Source: JAQAZP01 sp032127265 (GTDB lineage Bacteria; Acidobacteriota; JAQAZP01). From it: a DNA stretch of 19,857 bases. Shown one piece after another: positions 6,840 through 14,969 of the stretch. The stretch's first letter is position 1. Every line of letters starts with the position of its first letter. The translations under genes and the position numbers were made by a program. Location: positions 1-19,857 of the forward strand of contig JAQAZP010000205.1 in the NCBI GenBank assembly GCA_032127265.1, given 5' to 3'. The notes beneath the pieces were generated by a model. It saw only the letters and a program-made list of their open reading frames with translations. It made no database searches and was not told the origin of the DNA.

Positions 6840-7208
6840 GTGCACGAGATCTCGGTGGAAGTGATCTTTTCCGCCGCCCACCGCATCACACTGGGCGAGG
6901 GGGAGGTGGACCGCCTGCACGGGCACAACTGGAAGACAGTGGTTTCCGTCCAGGCCGACCGTCTAGACGAGAACGGCCTGGCCCTGGATTTTGGCCGTTT
7001 GCGTCAGATCACCCGTGAAGTGACCCAGAAGCTCGACCACCAGGACGTGAATGCCGTGCCGCCCTTTGACCGCCTCAACCCCACGGCCGAGAACGTGGCC
7101 CGGTGGATATTCGAGGAGATCGCCTCTCGGCTGACCGAGCCCCACCTGCGTGTGTCCAGGGTTCGGGTCTGGGAGGAAGAAGGGGTCTCAGCATCCTACT
7201 TTGCCTGA
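6840..7208 (+). CDS. queD: 6-carboxy-5,6,7,8-tetrahydropterin synthase (QueD family)
   Basis: A 122-residue member of the PTPS/QueD family, which converts dihydroneopterin triphosphate to 6-carboxytetrahydropterin, the first dedicated step to preQ0 and queuosine. The zinc ligands are present: H14 in FSAAHR and H27 and H29 in LHGHNW. Also visible are LDFGRL, LDHQDVN, NPTAENVARW and the VWEE segment near the end. The catalytic cysteine usually four residues before HGH (CxxxHGH) is missing: this position is V23, and the next, Glu in PTPS-III-type proteins, is D24. Function therefore rests on the fold and on queE and queC downstream. The GTG start has GGGAGGG at 6826-6832, seven bases away. It is the first gene of the operon. 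Confidence 0.88.
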   Translation: MHEISVEVIFSAAHRITLGEGEVDRLHGHNWKTVVSVQADRLDENGLALDFGRLRQITREVTQKLDHQDVNAVPPFDRLNPTAENVARWIFEEIASRLTEPHLRVSRVRVWEEEGVSASYFA

Positions 7209-7890
7209 TCTGAAGATCCAGCTGAACGAACTGTTCCACAGCATCCAGGGCGAGTCGACGCTCGCCGGGTTGCCCACGGTCTTTGTCCGCTTCCAGGGCT
7301 GCAACCTCTCCTGCGGGTATTGCGATACGCCCCGGGCCCTGGAGCCGGGGGCCGGGCGGACGGTGAACGCCAACATGCTGCTCGACCTGATCGAGGGCCG
7401 GGAATGCCGGCAGGTCTGCCTCACCGGCGGCGAGCCGCTGTTGCAGCCGCAAGCCGTCGATTTCCTGGCTCGGCGGCTCATGAAATCGGGGCACACGGTA
7501 TCACTGGAGACCAACGGCAGCCTGCCCATTGCCGGCTTGCCGGCGGGTCTGCGCCGGGTGATGGATCTGAAAACGCCGGGCAGCGGCATGGCCGACCACA
7601 ATCATGGGGAGAATTTCGGCCAGCTGGCCGACGGTGACGAGCTGAAATGTGTGGTCACCGGCCGGGAGGACTTCCTCTGGGCCGTGGAACGGGTGCGGGG
7701 AGCGGGCCTGCTGGAGCGGGTCCCAGTGCTTTTTTCACCGGTGCGGGGATCCGTGGAGGCGGCCGAGCTGGCCGGCTGGATTCTGGAGACCGGGCTGCCG
7801 CTGCGGCTGCAGCTCCAGCTGCACCGGTTGATCTGGAAAGATGGCCGTGACGGAGCACCGATGGACCTGCTTCCCGGGGCGGAGGCGTGA
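7201..7890 (+). CDS. queE: 7-carboxy-7-deazaguanine synthase (QueE), radical SAM
   Basis: A radical SAM enzyme of about 229 residues that contracts 6-carboxytetrahydropterin to 7-carboxy-7-deazaguanine, the second dedicated step of the preQ0 pathway. The N-terminal NELFHSIQGES is the QueE signature. The iron-sulfur cysteines are C34, C38 and C41 in GCNLSCGYCDT (CX3CX2C), followed by CLTGGEPLLQ (SAM-binding GGEP), LETNGS and DLKTPGSGM. The start is uncertain: TTG at 7201 gives the usual short lead-in and overlaps the queD stop by 8 bases, but its GGAGG/AAGGGG sites lie too far upstream. A GTG at 7150 would add 17 residues that overlap queD in another frame. Both readings share the whole catalytic region. 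Confidence 0.92.
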   Translation: MPDLKIQLNELFHSIQGESTLAGLPTVFVRFQGCNLSCGYCDTPRALEPGAGRTVNANMLLDLIEGRECRQVCLTGGEPLLQPQAVDFLARRLMKSGHTVSLETNGSLPIAGLPAGLRRVMDLKTPGSGMADHNHGENFGQLADGDELKCVVTGREDFLWAVERVRGAGLLERVPVLFSPVRGSVEAAELAGWILETGLPLRLQLQLHRLIWKDGRDGAPMDLLPGAEA

Positions 7891-7894
7891 GGCC

Positions 7895-8635
7895 ATGACA
7901 GGAAAGGGAACAGTGCAGGCAGTGGTGCTGGCCAGCGGCGGCCTGGACAGCTGTGTCGCCGCCACGCTCACCGCGGACCGCTGGGGCCCCGAATCCATCG
8001 CCCTGCTCCACGTCAGCTACGGCCAGCGAACCGCTTCCCGCGAGGAGCGGGCCATGACGGCCATCGCCGATCGTCTGGGCGTCACCCGGCGGCTGGTGAT
8101 CCCGTTGTCCGGTCTGGGGGCCATGGGCGGGTCGAGCCTGACCGACCAGGGATGGAGCATCCCCGAAGGCACGGGAGGAGGGGGGGAAGAGATCCCCAGC
8201 ACCTATGTGCCGTTTCGCAACACGGTGCTCTGTTCGTTGGCCGTGGCCTGGGCCGAGGCCCTGGGGGCCGGGCATGTGGTGCTGGGAGCGGTGCAGTCGG
8301 ACCGGGCGGGATACCCCGACTGCCGCACCGAGTACATCGAGGCATTGAACCGGGTGGTGGACGCGGGGACCCGGCCGGGAACCCGGATCGAGGTGCAGGC
8401 CCCGCTGATCGACATGAACAAGGAGCAGATCATTCGTCTCGGGGTGACGTTGGGTGCTCCCTTCGAATTGAGCTGGTCCTGTTACGGGATGGAAGACCGG
8501 GCCTGCGGCCGCTGCGAGAGCTGCCGGACCAGGCTGGAAGGCTTCCGGGCCGCCGGCCTGACCGACCCCGTTCCATACCGCCCGGGGATGCGTGACCGGG
8601 GTGAAGAAAGACCGGGAGAGACCCGGCCTGATTGA
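7895..8635 (+). CDS. queC: 7-cyano-7-deazaguanine synthase (QueC)
   Basis: A 246-residue ATP-dependent enzyme that turns 7-carboxy-7-deazaguanine into 7-cyano-7-deazaguanine (preQ0) using ammonia. The PP-loop SGGLDS is at residues 14-19. The family segments YGQR, STYVPFRNT and DCRTEYIEALN are all present. The C-terminal zinc site consists of C196, C204, C207 and C210 (CYG then CGRCESCR). The ATG at 7895 has GGAGG at 7881-7885, nine bases away; an upstream in-frame start at 7841 lies inside queE and is unlikely. It is separated from queE by 4 bases. The downstream reductase QueF and the upstream GTP cyclohydrolase FolE are not in this window. The product could feed queuosine in tRNA; nothing here suggests a DNA-modification (dpd) cluster. 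Confidence 0.96.
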   Translation: MTGKGTVQAVVLASGGLDSCVAATLTADRWGPESIALLHVSYGQRTASREERAMTAIADRLGVTRRLVIPLSGLGAMGGSSLTDQGWSIPEGTGGGGEEIPSTYVPFRNTVLCSLAVAWAEALGAGHVVLGAVQSDRAGYPDCRTEYIEALNRVVDAGTRPGTRIEVQAPLIDMNKEQIIRLGVTLGAPFELSWSCYGMEDRACGRCESCRTRLEGFRAAGLTDPVPYRPGMRDRGEERPGETRPD

Positions 8636-8660
8636 AGATACGGGCCGGCTGTGATATACC
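8632..8660 (+). promoter_or_regulatory. Possible weak promoter upstream of the zinc-ribbon gene
   Basis: TTGAAG at 8632-8637, a 17-base spacer and TATACC at 8655-8660. It overlaps the end of queC and would give a leader of about 80 bases. The match is only moderate, and the gene could be read through from queC because no terminator is visible between them. Confidence 0.3.
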
Positions 8661-8747
8661 GCAGACGCCATTATTTCATTGGAAAACCGGAGGGGCGCCA
8701 GACAGCGGTTCTGTCCCCGTCCGGTGCAATCGTTCAAGGAGAGACCG

Positions 8748-9050
8748 ATGTCCCCCAGGAAACCGAGCGAGAACGAAGCGGAATATTTCGCCAGACAGGA
8801 GTTCGAACGGCTCAAGGTTCTGGCACGGGAAAAAGAGAAAGCGTTGGCGGGCTCCGAGTGTGACAAGCTCAAGGAGCTTCACTACATGTGCTGCCCCAAG
8901 TGCGGCCACACCATGGTGGAAGTGGAGCTGGAGGGGATCAAGGTCGACAAGTGCACCTGCTGCAAAGGCATCTACTTCGACGACGGTGAATTAGAGCAGA
9001 TCCTGGAGAAACAGCCCGGGCGTTTTCTCAAGACCGTTTTCCGGTGGTAA
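8748..9050 (+). CDS. Small TFIIB-type zinc-ribbon protein
   Basis: A 100-residue protein. The first 45 residues are charged and probably helical (EFERLKVLAREKEKAL). Residues about 49-83 form a zinc ribbon: C49-P-K-C52-G, then C69-T-C-C72-K-G followed by I-Y-F-D-D-G-E-L-E. This spacing and the trailing G-I-x-x-D-x-G-E-L-E match the zf-TFIIB family (PF13453) common as small bacterial proteins of unknown role. The ATG at 8748 has AAGGAGAG at 8736-8743; an in-frame extension to 8679 has no such site. It sits between queC and the second glycan block and may be read with either. The function is unknown. Confidence 0.88.
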   Translation: MSPRKPSENEAEYFARQEFERLKVLAREKEKALAGSECDKLKELHYMCCPKCGHTMVEVELEGIKVDKCTCCKGIYFDDGELEQILEKQPGRFLKTVFRW

Positions 9051-9094
9051 GAACTCCGGACTAGGCATACACACACATTCCCTGCGGGGGCCCC

Positions 9095-10588
9095 ATGTCC
9101 CGGATCCTGTTCTTCGGGTTCTCCCCTCTGCCGGTGGAAAACAGCCACCGGCTGCACGCCCCGGGTATCCGGACCTGGCAGATGGCCAGCCCGCTGCTCG
9201 CTGACGGCCACGAGCTGCTGCTGGTCTGCTGTCGCTACAGCGCCGGGTACGGGGAGGACGAACCGGATACCATCGAACTGGAGCGTCCCGAGGAGGGGCT
9301 TCGCTGCCTGCTGCTCCGGGACTCCCTGTTCAACAACGCCGCCCACCTGCAGGCGCTCCACGACCAGTTCCGGCCGGACTGCGTGGTGGGGGCCACGGTG
9401 ATCCCTTCGGCGGCGGCGGTGAAACTGGAGACCCGGGCGCCGATCTGGGCCGACCTGTTCGGTCATTTCATGGCCGAGGGCCAGGCCAAGGCGTCGGTCT
9501 ACCAGGACGACGAACTGCTGACCAGCTATTTCGGCATCGCCCGTTCGATTCTACTGCGGGCCGACATTTTTTCCACCGTGTCCCACGCCCAGGAACTGGC
9601 CGCCATCGGAGAACTGGGGCTTTCCGGCCGTCTCAACTCCAGGACTTCCGGTTACCGCTTCACGGTGGAAATTCCCTGCGCCATGGATGCCGAGCCCTTC
9701 CCGCAATCCGGCCCGGTGATTCGTGGTGACCTGGTCACCGAAGACGATTTCGTGATCCTCTGGAGCGGAGGTTACAATACCTGGGCCGATGTTGACACGT
9801 TGTTCCGGGCACTGGAAACAGCGATGAGCCGCGACCCCAGGATCCGCTTTGTCTCCATTGGCGGCGAACTGGCCGGACAGGATGATCGCACCTATCCCCG
9901 CTTTCGCGAGATGGTGGACCGTTCGTCCTTCCGGGACCGCTGTTTCTTCAAGGGCTGGATTCCCACAGCGGAGGTCCCCGCGTATTACAGGGATGCCGAC
10001 GTGGGGATCAATGTGGACAAGGACATTTACGAAGTTCAACTGGGGAGCAAGAACAGGATTCTCGACTGGATGCGGGCCGGTCTTCCCGCGGTCTGCTCCC
10101 GGGTCTGTGAACTGAGCGTGGCCCTCGAAGAGGCCGAGGTGGGGTTTACCTACCCTCCCGGAGACCATGCGTCCCTGGCCGATACGATTCTGAGGCTGGC
10201 CGCCGATCGTGAGGGAACAAGGGCGCTGCGCCGGCGGGTTCGGGAGCATGCGCTCGATCACTACACCTTTCCGATCACCACCGAACCGCTGCGCCGCTGG
10301 GCCCGCGACCCGCTGCCGGCTCCGGACCGGGACAACCCGGTGCGGATCGATGAAAACTGGTATGACCGTTTCGTGGGGCTGCACCGGGAAAAGGACCGGA
10401 TCGTTCTCGACCTCGAAGCCTCGCTGATGAAGCAGGAAGGGACCCTCCGGCTGCACGAGGAGGCGGTGCGGGTGCGTGACGAGGAGATCCAGCAACACCG
10501 GCGCTTCCGGGAAGAGGTGGTACAGGACCGAATCTACCAGCGGCTGCAGGCACTGCGCCGCTTCTGGTCGCGGATCCGCGGCAGCTGA
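9095..10588 (+). CDS. GT-B glycosyltransferase (family 4-like) with helical C-terminus
   Basis: A 497-residue GT-B fold protein resembling family GT4. The N-terminal lobe opens with RILFFGFSPLPVENSHRLHAPGIRTWQMA, an acceptor-side pattern. The donor lobe shows FVILWSGGYNTWADVDTLFRAL, then FFKGWIPTAEVPAYYRDADVGINVDK and the LDWMRAGLPAVCS segment, all typical of GT4. After about residue 420 a charged helical extension (about 60 residues, coiled-coil-like) ends in a basic tail, LQALRRFWSRIRGS. The ATG at 9095 is preceded only by GCGGGGG, a moderate ribosome site. It is the first gene of the second glycan block. The donor sugar is unknown; a role in polysaccharide assembly at the inner membrane is inferred from neighbours. 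Confidence 0.85.
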   Translation: MSRILFFGFSPLPVENSHRLHAPGIRTWQMASPLLADGHELLLVCCRYSAGYGEDEPDTIELERPEEGLRCLLLRDSLFNNAAHLQALHDQFRPDCVVGATVIPSAAAVKLETRAPIWADLFGHFMAEGQAKASVYQDDELLTSYFGIARSILLRADIFSTVSHAQELAAIGELGLSGRLNSRTSGYRFTVEIPCAMDAEPFPQSGPVIRGDLVTEDDFVILWSGGYNTWADVDTLFRALETAMSRDPRIRFVSIGGELAGQDDRTYPRFREMVDRSSFRDRCFFKGWIPTAEVPAYYRDADVGINVDKDIYEVQLGSKNRILDWMRAGLPAVCSRVCELSVALEEAEVGFTYPPGDHASLADTILRLAADREGTRALRRRVREHALDHYTFPITTEPLRRWARDPLPAPDRDNPVRIDENWYDRFVGLHREKDRIVLDLEASLMKQEGTLRLHEEAVRVRDEEIQQHRRFREEVVQDRIYQRLQALRRFWSRIRGS

Positions 10589-10627
10589 ACACCGGCCGCG
10601 GCCCATTGCATAAACGAGCGATACAAC

Positions 10628-12346
10628 ATGGCTGTTGATGACGGCTGGGAAATACTGGACAGCGCAAACGAGTGGCACCTCACCCCGGCGGGGGAACTGG
10701 TGCCCGGCCAGGAAGTGGGGCAATCCTTCGTCTGTCACCGTGCGGGGCTGCACCGGGTGGAGCTGTTGCTGGCCAATTACGAGCGGCCCATTGATTCCTC
10801 CGTGCTGGTCCGGCTGCACGAGGAAGGTCCCGCGGGGCGCCTGATCTTCCAGCAGCCGTTCAATACTCTGCGGGTGGTGGATAATGCCTGGCAGAGTTTC
10901 GACTTTCCGGTGATCTCCCGCAGCGCAGGCAAGCGCTACTACCTCTCGCTCACCACGCTCCGTTCGGACAACGGGGGTCACATCACCGCGTGGCACCATC
11001 CGAAGCTCAAACTGGCCGGAGGGACTCTCTACCGCAACGGGAAGGCCCAGCGTCGCGGCGCACTGAGCCTGCGCACCTGGGTGCTGGAGAATGAGCCGGT
11101 TCGTCACCGCTACCGCGAATTCCGACGGGCCTGCCGCGAGGGCGGGGACGGCCATCGGGAGCCGCCGTTGCAGCTCTACGTGGAGGTGGCCTCCCGCTGC
11201 AACCTGAGCTGCATCATGTGCCGCGACCAGGACGGGTCGGTGATGGTTCCCCAGAAGGCCGGCAGCGCAGCAGGTTTCATGGAATTCGACCTGTTCAAAG
11301 AGTTGCGCCCGTTGCTGGAGAACGTCTACACGGTGAACCTCTTCGGCTGGGGTGAACCGATGATGCACAAGGAGTTCATCCGCTTCATCGAGTTCACCCG
11401 GGAGTGCAGCGCAGACTGCCGGATCAACTTCAACACCAACGGCACCCTGCTCACCGCGGAGAAGGCGGCCCGGCTGGTGGACCTGGACGTGACCAGGGTC
11501 TGCTTTTCCATCGACAGCCCGGATCCCGAGACGTTCGAAAAAATCCGTCGCGGGGCGAAATTCGACCGGATAATCACCAACATCGAACGGCTGCGCATGC
11601 TGCGCGACGGCCGCCTGGCCTCGGGCCTGGGCAGCCGCCTGGTGCTGGCCATGGAGCAGGTGGTGATGCAGCCCAATGTGGAGCAACTCACCGCTACGGT
11701 GCGGTTGGCCAGCCGCCTGGGCATCGGCGAGATCTACCTCGAGCAGCTCTACGGTCCGTTCCCTGACCTGATCATCGCGAACCTCGAGCCGCACATCGAC
11801 AGTTACCGGGCTGCCCGGGACGCCTCACTGGAGCTTCACGTGGCCCTGATCGGGCCGATGGTCCGCAAGTTCGAGGCGCTGCTCGAACAGGACAAGGAAC
11901 ATCGGGTCGGGACGCCGGATAGCATGCCGCCGGACCCCGCTGGAGGCCGGCCAGCGCACCTGCCGGCGGCCCGTTGTCCCGAGCCGTGGCAGACGATCTT
12001 CGTCGACCGCACCGGCAACGTCATTCCCTGCTGCTTCCAGCAATTCTGCACGGCCCTGGGCTGCATTCCGAACCTGGCGCCCGAGGAGGTCTGGCTGGGC
12101 GAGGGGTACAAGACCCTGCGCCGGGGCGTGGTGGACGAACCGTATTACCCGGGCTGCGAGAACTGCATTGCCGCCGAACTGCCGCCGCCGCCGATCCTGT
12201 CACCGGAGTGGATGAATTCGCTGGAGCTGGCCCCCCCGGGGACGGAAACCTTTGACATTCCCCCGGTGCCGGCGCCGCCGCCACGCGGACCGGCCCGTAT
12301 CGCCCGTGCCATCTGGCGCCGCCTGCCCGGTCTGGGCCGGCGCTGA
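10628..12346 (+). CDS. Radical SAM/SPASM protein with an N-terminal beta-rich domain
   Basis: A 572-residue protein. Residues about 5-150 are beta-rich without cysteine pairs or a signal peptide (GQEVGQSFVCHRAGLHRVEL to RRGALSLRTW) and look like a carbohydrate-binding or discoidin-type sandwich. The radical SAM core follows: VASRCNLSCIMCRD with C191, C195 and C198 (CX3CX2C), FGWGEPM for SAM, NTNGTLL and FSIDSP. A SPASM-like C-terminal region carries C450, C468, C469, C474, C479, C510 and C513 for auxiliary clusters. The end is Pro-rich, then basic (ARIARAIWRRLPGLGRR). The substrate is unknown; SPASM enzymes usually modify peptides or sugars, and its position suggests a glycan sugar or carrier. 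The start has no strong ribosome site, so it may be adjusted slightly. Confidence 0.88.
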   Translation: MAVDDGWEILDSANEWHLTPAGELVPGQEVGQSFVCHRAGLHRVELLLANYERPIDSSVLVRLHEEGPAGRLIFQQPFNTLRVVDNAWQSFDFPVISRSAGKRYYLSLTTLRSDNGGHITAWHHPKLKLAGGTLYRNGKAQRRGALSLRTWVLENEPVRHRYREFRRACREGGDGHREPPLQLYVEVASRCNLSCIMCRDQDGSVMVPQKAGSAAGFMEFDLFKELRPLLENVYTVNLFGWGEPMMHKEFIRFIEFTRECSADCRINFNTNGTLLTAEKAARLVDLDVTRVCFSIDSPDPETFEKIRRGAKFDRIITNIERLRMLRDGRLASGLGSRLVLAMEQVVMQPNVEQLTATVRLASRLGIGEIYLEQLYGPFPDLIIANLEPHIDSYRAARDASLELHVALIGPMVRKFEALLEQDKEHRVGTPDSMPPDPAGGRPAHLPAARCPEPWQTIFVDRTGNVIPCCFQQFCTALGCIPNLAPEEVWLGEGYKTLRRGVVDEPYYPGCENCIAAELPPPPILSPEWMNSLELAPPGTETFDIPPVPAPPPRGPARIARAIWRRLPGLGRR

Positions 12347-12355
12347 TTGGAGGAT

Positions 12356-13654
12356 ATGCCCCTGAGCCGCGTGACTTTGATATCACCGGAACGGATTCGC
12401 CCCCGGATGGCCGGGGTGGGTGTGCGCTACCTGGAAATGGCCCGATACCTCGGCCGCCGTCACCAGGTGACCCTGCTGGCGCCAAATACCGACCTGCCGC
12501 GGGAAGAGGGGATTCGCCTGGACACCTGGCGCGAGGGGGATTTTGCCCGGCTGACCCGGGACGCCGAGGTGGTTGTGATTCACGGGCACGTATCAAACCA
12601 CTTCTTTGACGAGGTTCGGGGCATCCCCACCGTGGTGGATCTCTATGACCCCTTCCTGGTGGAAAACATGCACTACGCTGCCACCATGGGCCGGGAGGTC
12701 TTTCTCCACGACCACGCCACCCTTTCCCGGCAACTGCGCCGCGGGGACTACTTTCTCTGTTTCACCCCCTGGCAACGACTGTTCTACCTCGGGATGCTGG
12801 CTGCCCTGGGCCGGGTCAACCCGGACAATTTCCTCGATGACCGAACCCTGGACAGCCTGGTGGCCCTGGTCCCTTTTGGCGTGCCGGGACTCGAACCGGT
12901 TCGGGGAGAGCCCATGCTGCGCGGTCGGGTGGAAGGGATCGGCAGCGAAGATCGGCTGCTCTTTTACGGCGGCATCTACGATTGGCACGATCCGCTGACC
13001 GCGCTCCGTGCCCTGGAGATCCTCTGGGACCGGGAGACCGGGGGAGCCGGCGGCCAGGGGCCCAAGCTGGTTTTTGTCCGCAATCCCAATCTGGAGACCA
13101 CGCCGCAGCAGCGCTACCGGGAGGCCCACGACTGGTGCGGGGAGCGGGACTGGCTGGACCGGCGGGTCTTCTTCATCGACTGGATCGATTACGAGCGGCG
13201 GGAGAGCGCCTACCTGGAGTGCGATCTCGGGCTGGCCACCTTCCCCGCCGGGTTGGAGGCCGATCTTTCGTTCCGCACCCGGGTGCTGGACTGGCTCTGG
13301 TGCGGGCTGCCGGCGGTGGTCACCGACGGTGGGTGGACCGGCGAACTGTTGCGCGGTGAGGAGGCCGGGGCGGTGGCCGAGCCCGGAAACCCCGAATCGG
13401 TGGCCCGCCTGATCGGCGATCTGCTGGGTGACCCTGAACGGTGCCGGGTTCTGGCCCGGAGAGGGCAGGAGCTGGTGCGGCGCCGTTTTCGCTGGGAGAC
13501 GATCCTCGAGCCGCTGGACCGTTTCTGCGCCGCCCCGCGGAGCGCCCGGGACAAGGGCCTGGCCGCCCGGGCCGTGGGTCTCGAGCCGCCGGGTGGTAAA
13601 CGACAGGGTGCCGGCGGCTGGTTCAAAAACTGGCTGTCCGGCCGTGGCCGGTGA
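12356..13654 (+). CDS. Glycosyltransferase family 4
   Basis: A 432-residue GT-B protein resembling GT4. It begins MPLSRVTLISPERIRPRMAG followed by VRYLEMARYL, the usual GT4 acceptor-side opening. The donor lobe shows LLFYGGIYDWHDPLTALRAL, FFIDWIDYERRESAYLECD and the LDWLWCGLPAVVTDGG segment; the Asp-to-Gly turn before GELL is typical. It ends in a basic Gly/Arg/Trp tail (GWFKNWLSGRGR). The ATG at 12356 follows GGAGG (12349-12353) by only two bases, so the TTG at 12347 or the rarer CTG at 12362 are real alternatives. It is spaced 9 bases from the radical SAM gene. No donor or acceptor can be named. Confidence 0.88.
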   Translation: MPLSRVTLISPERIRPRMAGVGVRYLEMARYLGRRHQVTLLAPNTDLPREEGIRLDTWREGDFARLTRDAEVVVIHGHVSNHFFDEVRGIPTVVDLYDPFLVENMHYAATMGREVFLHDHATLSRQLRRGDYFLCFTPWQRLFYLGMLAALGRVNPDNFLDDRTLDSLVALVPFGVPGLEPVRGEPMLRGRVEGIGSEDRLLFYGGIYDWHDPLTALRALEILWDRETGGAGGQGPKLVFVRNPNLETTPQQRYREAHDWCGERDWLDRRVFFIDWIDYERRESAYLECDLGLATFPAGLEADLSFRTRVLDWLWCGLPAVVTDGGWTGELLRGEEAGAVAEPGNPESVARLIGDLLGDPERCRVLARRGQELVRRRFRWETILEPLDRFCAAPRSARDKGLAARAVGLEPPGGKRQGAGGWFKNWLSGRGR

Positions 13655-13685
13655 TGGAGAACGTGTGGGAGGAGGGATGTCCGTA

Positions 13686-14969
13686 ATGCCGGAACCGGGA
13701 AGCAATCCGTTGCTGGTCACCGTGGTGGTGCTGAACTACAACGGCCGTGACCACCTGGAGCAGTGTCTCCCCTCCTTGCTCGATCTGGAGTTCCCGCGGG
13801 ACCAACTGGAACTGCTGGTGGTGGACAACGGGTCCACCGATGGATCCGAAGAAGTCGTGGCCCGCTTTGCGCCACGGGTGGAGCTGCTCTCTGCAGGGGC
13901 CAACATCGGCTTCAGTGCCGGCAACAACCTCGGCGCCCGGCGGGCCCGCGGCCGTTACGTGGCCTTTTTGAACAACGACACGCGGGTCGATCCGGGGTGG
14001 CTCGCCGCGCTCTGCCGAACCATGGACGGCGCCCCCGACGCGGCCGCGGTGGCGGGCAAGCTGCTCTCCTGGGACGGGTCGCGCCTCGATTTCGGCCGGG
14101 GGATCATCACCTTTGACGGTCACGCCTTCCAGGAGGGGGCCGGGTTGCCGCTGGACCGCGACCCGCACCACGAGGTGGCCGAGACCTTCATCCCCTGCGG
14201 TGGGAACATGCTGGTGCGTCGGGAGCTGTTTCTTGAGCTGGGCGGGTTTGACGAGGACTATTTCGCCTACCTCGAGGACGTGGACCTGGCCTGGCGGTTC
14301 TGGGCCTCGGGTCACCGGGTGCTCCTTGACCCCGGTGCCGTGGCCTATCACCGTTCGGAAGGTACATCAGGCCGGATGGATCCCTTCGACCGGGGCTTTC
14401 TCTTTGAACGAAATGCATTCATCACCGCGGTGAAGAACCTCGACCGGGAGTATTTCCCCCGGGTCTTTCCCGCGGTATTACTGACCCTGATCAACCGGAC
14501 CATGTGCCTCGGCCCGCGCCTGGCTGATCGGGACGGCTTGCTGGGCCGCTATCCCTTCACCCGCGAGGGATATGCCGGGGACCTGGGGAATGGTGGTGAA
14601 GCCGTCGGGCATCAGCAGCGGGTGAGGGGCGGGCGGATCGGCGCCCTGGCTTCCAGGCTCTGGCGCTGGCTGGTGCCGCAAACGGAGAAACCCCGGGAGT
14701 CGTTGACCATGGACCACCCGCACAGCATCAGCCAGCTGCGGGCAGTCCACTATGTCCTGGAGAATCTCGACGCGATACTGGAGAAGCGACGGCAGGTGCA
14801 GCAAAAGCGGCGGGTGCCGGACCGTACGATCTTCGGCCGCTTCCCGCTCCACCTGGTGCCCACCTACCCCGGGGACAGCGACCTGTTCCAGACCCGTTTT
14901 TTCCAGTGGTTGCTGGCGGTGGAGACGCAGGGGAAATCCCTCGAGGAGATACACCACAACGATGAGTGA
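13686..14969 (+). CDS. Glycosyltransferase family 2 with C-terminal extension
   Basis: A 427-residue GT2 protein with a complete active site: TVVVLNYNG, LLVVDNGSTDGS, IGFSAGNNLG, LNNDT with D98, and YLEDVDLAWRF with E197/D198. The first 280 residues are the GT-A domain. The remainder is a long extension that contains an RLWRWLVP segment and a helical part with VQQKRRVPDRTIFGRF. The same extension pattern occurs in the GT2 at 15966. AGGAGG at 13670-13675 favours the ATG at 13686 (10 bases) over 13677 (1 base). The longer frame back to 13428 lies inside the preceding gene and is not believed. Donor and acceptor are unknown. Its stop overlaps the next start by 8 bases. Confidence 0.92.
   Translation: MPEPGSNPLLVTVVVLNYNGRDHLEQCLPSLLDLEFPRDQLELLVVDNGSTDGSEEVVARFAPRVELLSAGANIGFSAGNNLGARRARGRYVAFLNNDTRVDPGWLAALCRTMDGAPDAAAVAGKLLSWDGSRLDFGRGIITFDGHAFQEGAGLPLDRDPHHEVAETFIPCGGNMLVRRELFLELGGFDEDYFAYLEDVDLAWRFWASGHRVLLDPGAVAYHRSEGTSGRMDPFDRGFLFERNAFITAVKNLDREYFPRVFPAVLLTLINRTMCLGPRLADRDGLLGRYPFTREGYAGDLGNGGEAVGHQQRVRGGRIGALASRLWRWLVPQTEKPRESLTMDHPHSISQLRAVHYVLENLDAILEKRRQVQQKRRVPDRTIFGRFPLHLVPTYPGDSDLFQTRFFQWLLAVETQGKSLEEIHHNDE

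Noticed and set aside
9551..11794. A very long minus-strand frame (747 codons) opposite the GT4 and radical SAM genes
   Set aside because: It mirrors two genes with clear families; high-GC coding sequence commonly leaves open antisense frames. The same holds for 17255-18844 and 3891-5075 on the minus strand.
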